From NCBI GenBank assembly GCA_947306375.1, contig CAMZGJ010000053.1, forward strand, positions 1 to 7,896: a stretch of DNA of 7,896 nucleotides. Reading direction: 5' to 3'. The notes under the pieces were generated by a model, which had not been told where the DNA came from, ran no database searches, and was given only the letters and a program-made list of their open reading frames with translations. The translations under genes were made by a program, and so were the position numbers. The stretch's first letter is position 1; each line of letters starts with the position of its first letter. The stretch comes from an uncultured Spirochaetales bacterium (lineage in GTDB: Bacteria > Spirochaetota > Spirochaetia > Sphaerochaetales > Sphaerochaetaceae). Positions 6,427 to 7,896 of this stretch are shown in pieces.

Positions 6427-7896
6427 ATGACAGACAAACACTCAGGAATAATAAGCTCACAGTTCTTCAGACTGCTTCCGGCCCAGATGCTCATTCCGGC
6501 AATTGCCTCGGTAATCTCAATTGCAAACGGCATAATTGCCGGAAAGTTCATAGAGGAAAGCGCCGTGGGCGCAGTGGGACTGTACGCCGTAATGAACCGC
6601 ATTATTGAAGCGGTGGGAACAATCTTTCTTGCCGGAAGCGCAGTTATGTGCGGCCGCTCAATGGGAGAGGGGAATCTGGAAAAGACAAAGAGCCTGTTTT
6701 CCCTCAACCTTTTTGTGGTTGCCGTATTCGGCTCTGTCATAACGCTTGCAAGCCTCAGCCTTGCCCCTGTTCTTGCAGTGGCCTTCGGTGCTGTGGACAA
6801 TCTTGTTTCCCTTCTTGCCGCCTACATAAGAGGCATGGCAATAGGAATCATACCCTTCATGCTCTCCTACCAGCTTGTATCATTCCTTCAGCTTGAGAGA
6901 AAAAGCAGGCTCACCTATGTTGCCTCGCTTGTAATGCTTGTTTCAAATGTGGGGCTTGCCTACCTGTTTGTGGGAATACTGAAGCTTGGTATTCCGGGTC
7001 TGGCATACGCAACATCTGCTGCAAACTGGCTGTATCTGTTCATTCTGGGCTCCTATTATCTGACAAAGGAATCCCAGCTTGGTTTCAGCTTCAGGAGCAT
7101 TAAGTTCAGATATCTCTGGGAAATGCTGACCGTAGGTCTGCCCGGAGCCCTTCTGTACTTCACTCTTGCCGTACAGAACCTTGTTGTCTTCCGTGTGGCT
7201 TTGAGATGCGGAGGGGAGAGTGCGCTTTCCGCCATGTCCTCCTACCTCATGTCTGCCAACATTGTAATCTGCTACAGTCTGGGCTGCGGAAACGTGGTCA
7301 GGAACATGGCAAGCGTGAGCCTTGGAGAAAGGGACAGGAACGCTCTTCACAGTCTTCTGGATACTGTTGTGAAGAAAGCCTTCCCTCTGAGTTTTGCCGC
7401 AGTCTGCGTCTCTCTTGCCGTAACGGCGTTTTTCCCCGGTCTTTTCTTTGACAGGGGGACCCTGGCCTATGCCTACGCAAGGCGTATTTTCATAATTGTT
7501 CCCTGTTTCATTCCGGTTCTGCTGTTTGTGTTCACTATCAACGGATATCTTCAGGCAAAAGAGCACAAGGTATACAGTTCCGCAGCCTCCCTGTTTGACG
7601 GTCTGCTGTCCGTAAATATCCCCGCCGTGGTTCTCACATTTCTGTTCGGAACCACGGGGCTGTGGTTTGCCTATCCGGCGGGTTTTGTACTTAACCTGGT
7701 TTTTGCCCTGGTCTACTGCTGTATCTACTGGAGGCACATACCCCGCACAAAGGATGAGTTTCTGTTTCTCAGGCAGGGCTTTATAGATATTCCTGAAAAA
7801 GACAGACTGGAGTGTGACATACGGACCATAGAGGAAACGGTTAACATGGCCGAGAAGGTCCATGCCTTCTGTCTTGACCACGGTATGGACAGTTCC
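6427..7896 (+). CDS. MATE-family efflux transporter with start of a C-terminal RsbW-like domain (partial)
   Basis: Inner-membrane cation-coupled exporter; the reading frame is open from ATG 6427 to the window end (490 codons, 3' end missing). ATG 6427 is the first start after in-frame TAG 6412-6414, but there is no Shine-Dalgarno site. The protein opens FFRLLPAQMLIPAIAS and has two homologous six-helix halves; the second begins near residue 235 with EMLTVGLPGALLY. MATE-type features are the helix 1-2 region with AGKFIEESAVGAVGL, MGEGNLEKTK after helix 3, and the matching SLGERDRNALHSLL in half two. The last helix ends near residue 436 and most MATE proteins stop soon after. Here the chain continues with a soluble stretch containing LECDIRTIEETVNMAEKV and HAFCLDHGMDSS (461-490). 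This looks like the first strand and helix of an RsbW-type HATPase domain. The transported compound is unknown. The MATE assignment is firm; the fusion is an inference from about 30 residues. Confidence 0.85.
   Translation, partial: MTDKHSGIISSQFFRLLPAQMLIPAIASVISIANGIIAGKFIEESAVGAVGLYAVMNRIIEAVGTIFLAGSAVMCGRSMGEGNLEKTKSLFSLNLFVVAVFGSVITLASLSLAPVLAVAFGAVDNLVSLLAAYIRGMAIGIIPFMLSYQLVSFLQLERKSRLTYVASLVMLVSNVGLAYLFVGILKLGIPGLAYATSAANWLYLFILGSYYLTKESQLGFSFRSIKFRYLWEMLTVGLPGALLYFTLAVQNLVVFRVALRCGGESALSAMSSYLMSANIVICYSLGCGNVVRNMASVSLGERDRNALHSLLDTVVKKAFPLSFAAVCVSLAVTAFFPGLFFDRGTLAYAYARRIFIIVPCFIPVLLFVFTINGYLQAKEHKVYSSAASLFDGLLSVNIPAVVLTFLFGTTGLWFAYPAGFVLNLVFALVYCCIYWRHIPRTKDEFLFLRQGFIDIPEKDRLECDIRTIEETVNMAEKVHAFCLDHGMDSS

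Noticed and set aside
6943..7881. 312-codon antisense reading frame within the MATE gene
   Set aside because: It lies opposite a strongly hydrophobic, family-matching MATE frame, and its translation is low-complexity polar sequence with no domain or ribosome site.
1..7896. CRISPR arrays, tRNA or rRNA genes, insertion sequences
   Set aside because: No regularly spaced repeats, cloverleaf-like sequence, transposase motif or terminal inverted repeats were found on reading; gaps between genes are only about 75-110 bases and are accounted for by promoters, ribosome sites and terminators.

Overview
The window looks like chromosomal DNA from a spirochaete, probably Treponema-like. The main clue is the mglB leader: a signal peptide ending VFA followed directly by NGAKE, a pattern I associate with secreted proteins of Treponema and its relatives. 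GC looks moderate (roughly half). This is a composition and motif impression, not a database match. All supported genes lie on the + strand.

Positions 1-5155 hold a galactose uptake and use cluster. It runs galK (103-1341, galactokinase), mglB (1449-2453, periplasmic galactose/glucose-binding protein), mglA (2538-4049, double ATPase) and mglC (4067-5089, permease). The intended pathway is capture by MglB, ATP-driven import by MglAC, then phosphorylation by GalK into the Leloir pathway. mglB has its own good sigma70-type promoter (TTTACA-N17-TAGAAT). A hairpin with a U-rich tail separates mglB from mglA, and a strong terminator closes the operon at 5118-5155.

The most striking observation is that two of the three transporter genes carry a single in-frame stop codon while the rest of each reading frame is perfectly kept. 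mglB has TAA at codon 130 and mglC has TAG at codon 202. Sugar-binding and calcium-loop residues of MglB are conserved on both sides of its stop, and the mglC stop falls where E. coli MglC (recalled from memory) has Trp. The lesions therefore look very recent, or are sequence errors, or are tolerated by readthrough or split expression. mglA between them is intact.

Positions 5185-7896 hold two unrelated membrane transporters: a complete 12-helix MFS carrier (5185-6351) and a MATE-family exporter (6427 to beyond the window end). After its last membrane helix the MATE protein continues into a soluble segment that resembles the start of an RsbW-type (anti-sigma, HATPase) domain, so it may be a transporter-ATPase fusion. 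Neither gene has a recognisable Shine-Dalgarno site, in contrast to the four genes upstream.

No tRNA, rRNA, CRISPR array, insertion sequence or phage gene was seen. The only gaps between genes are about 75-110 bases and are described below.
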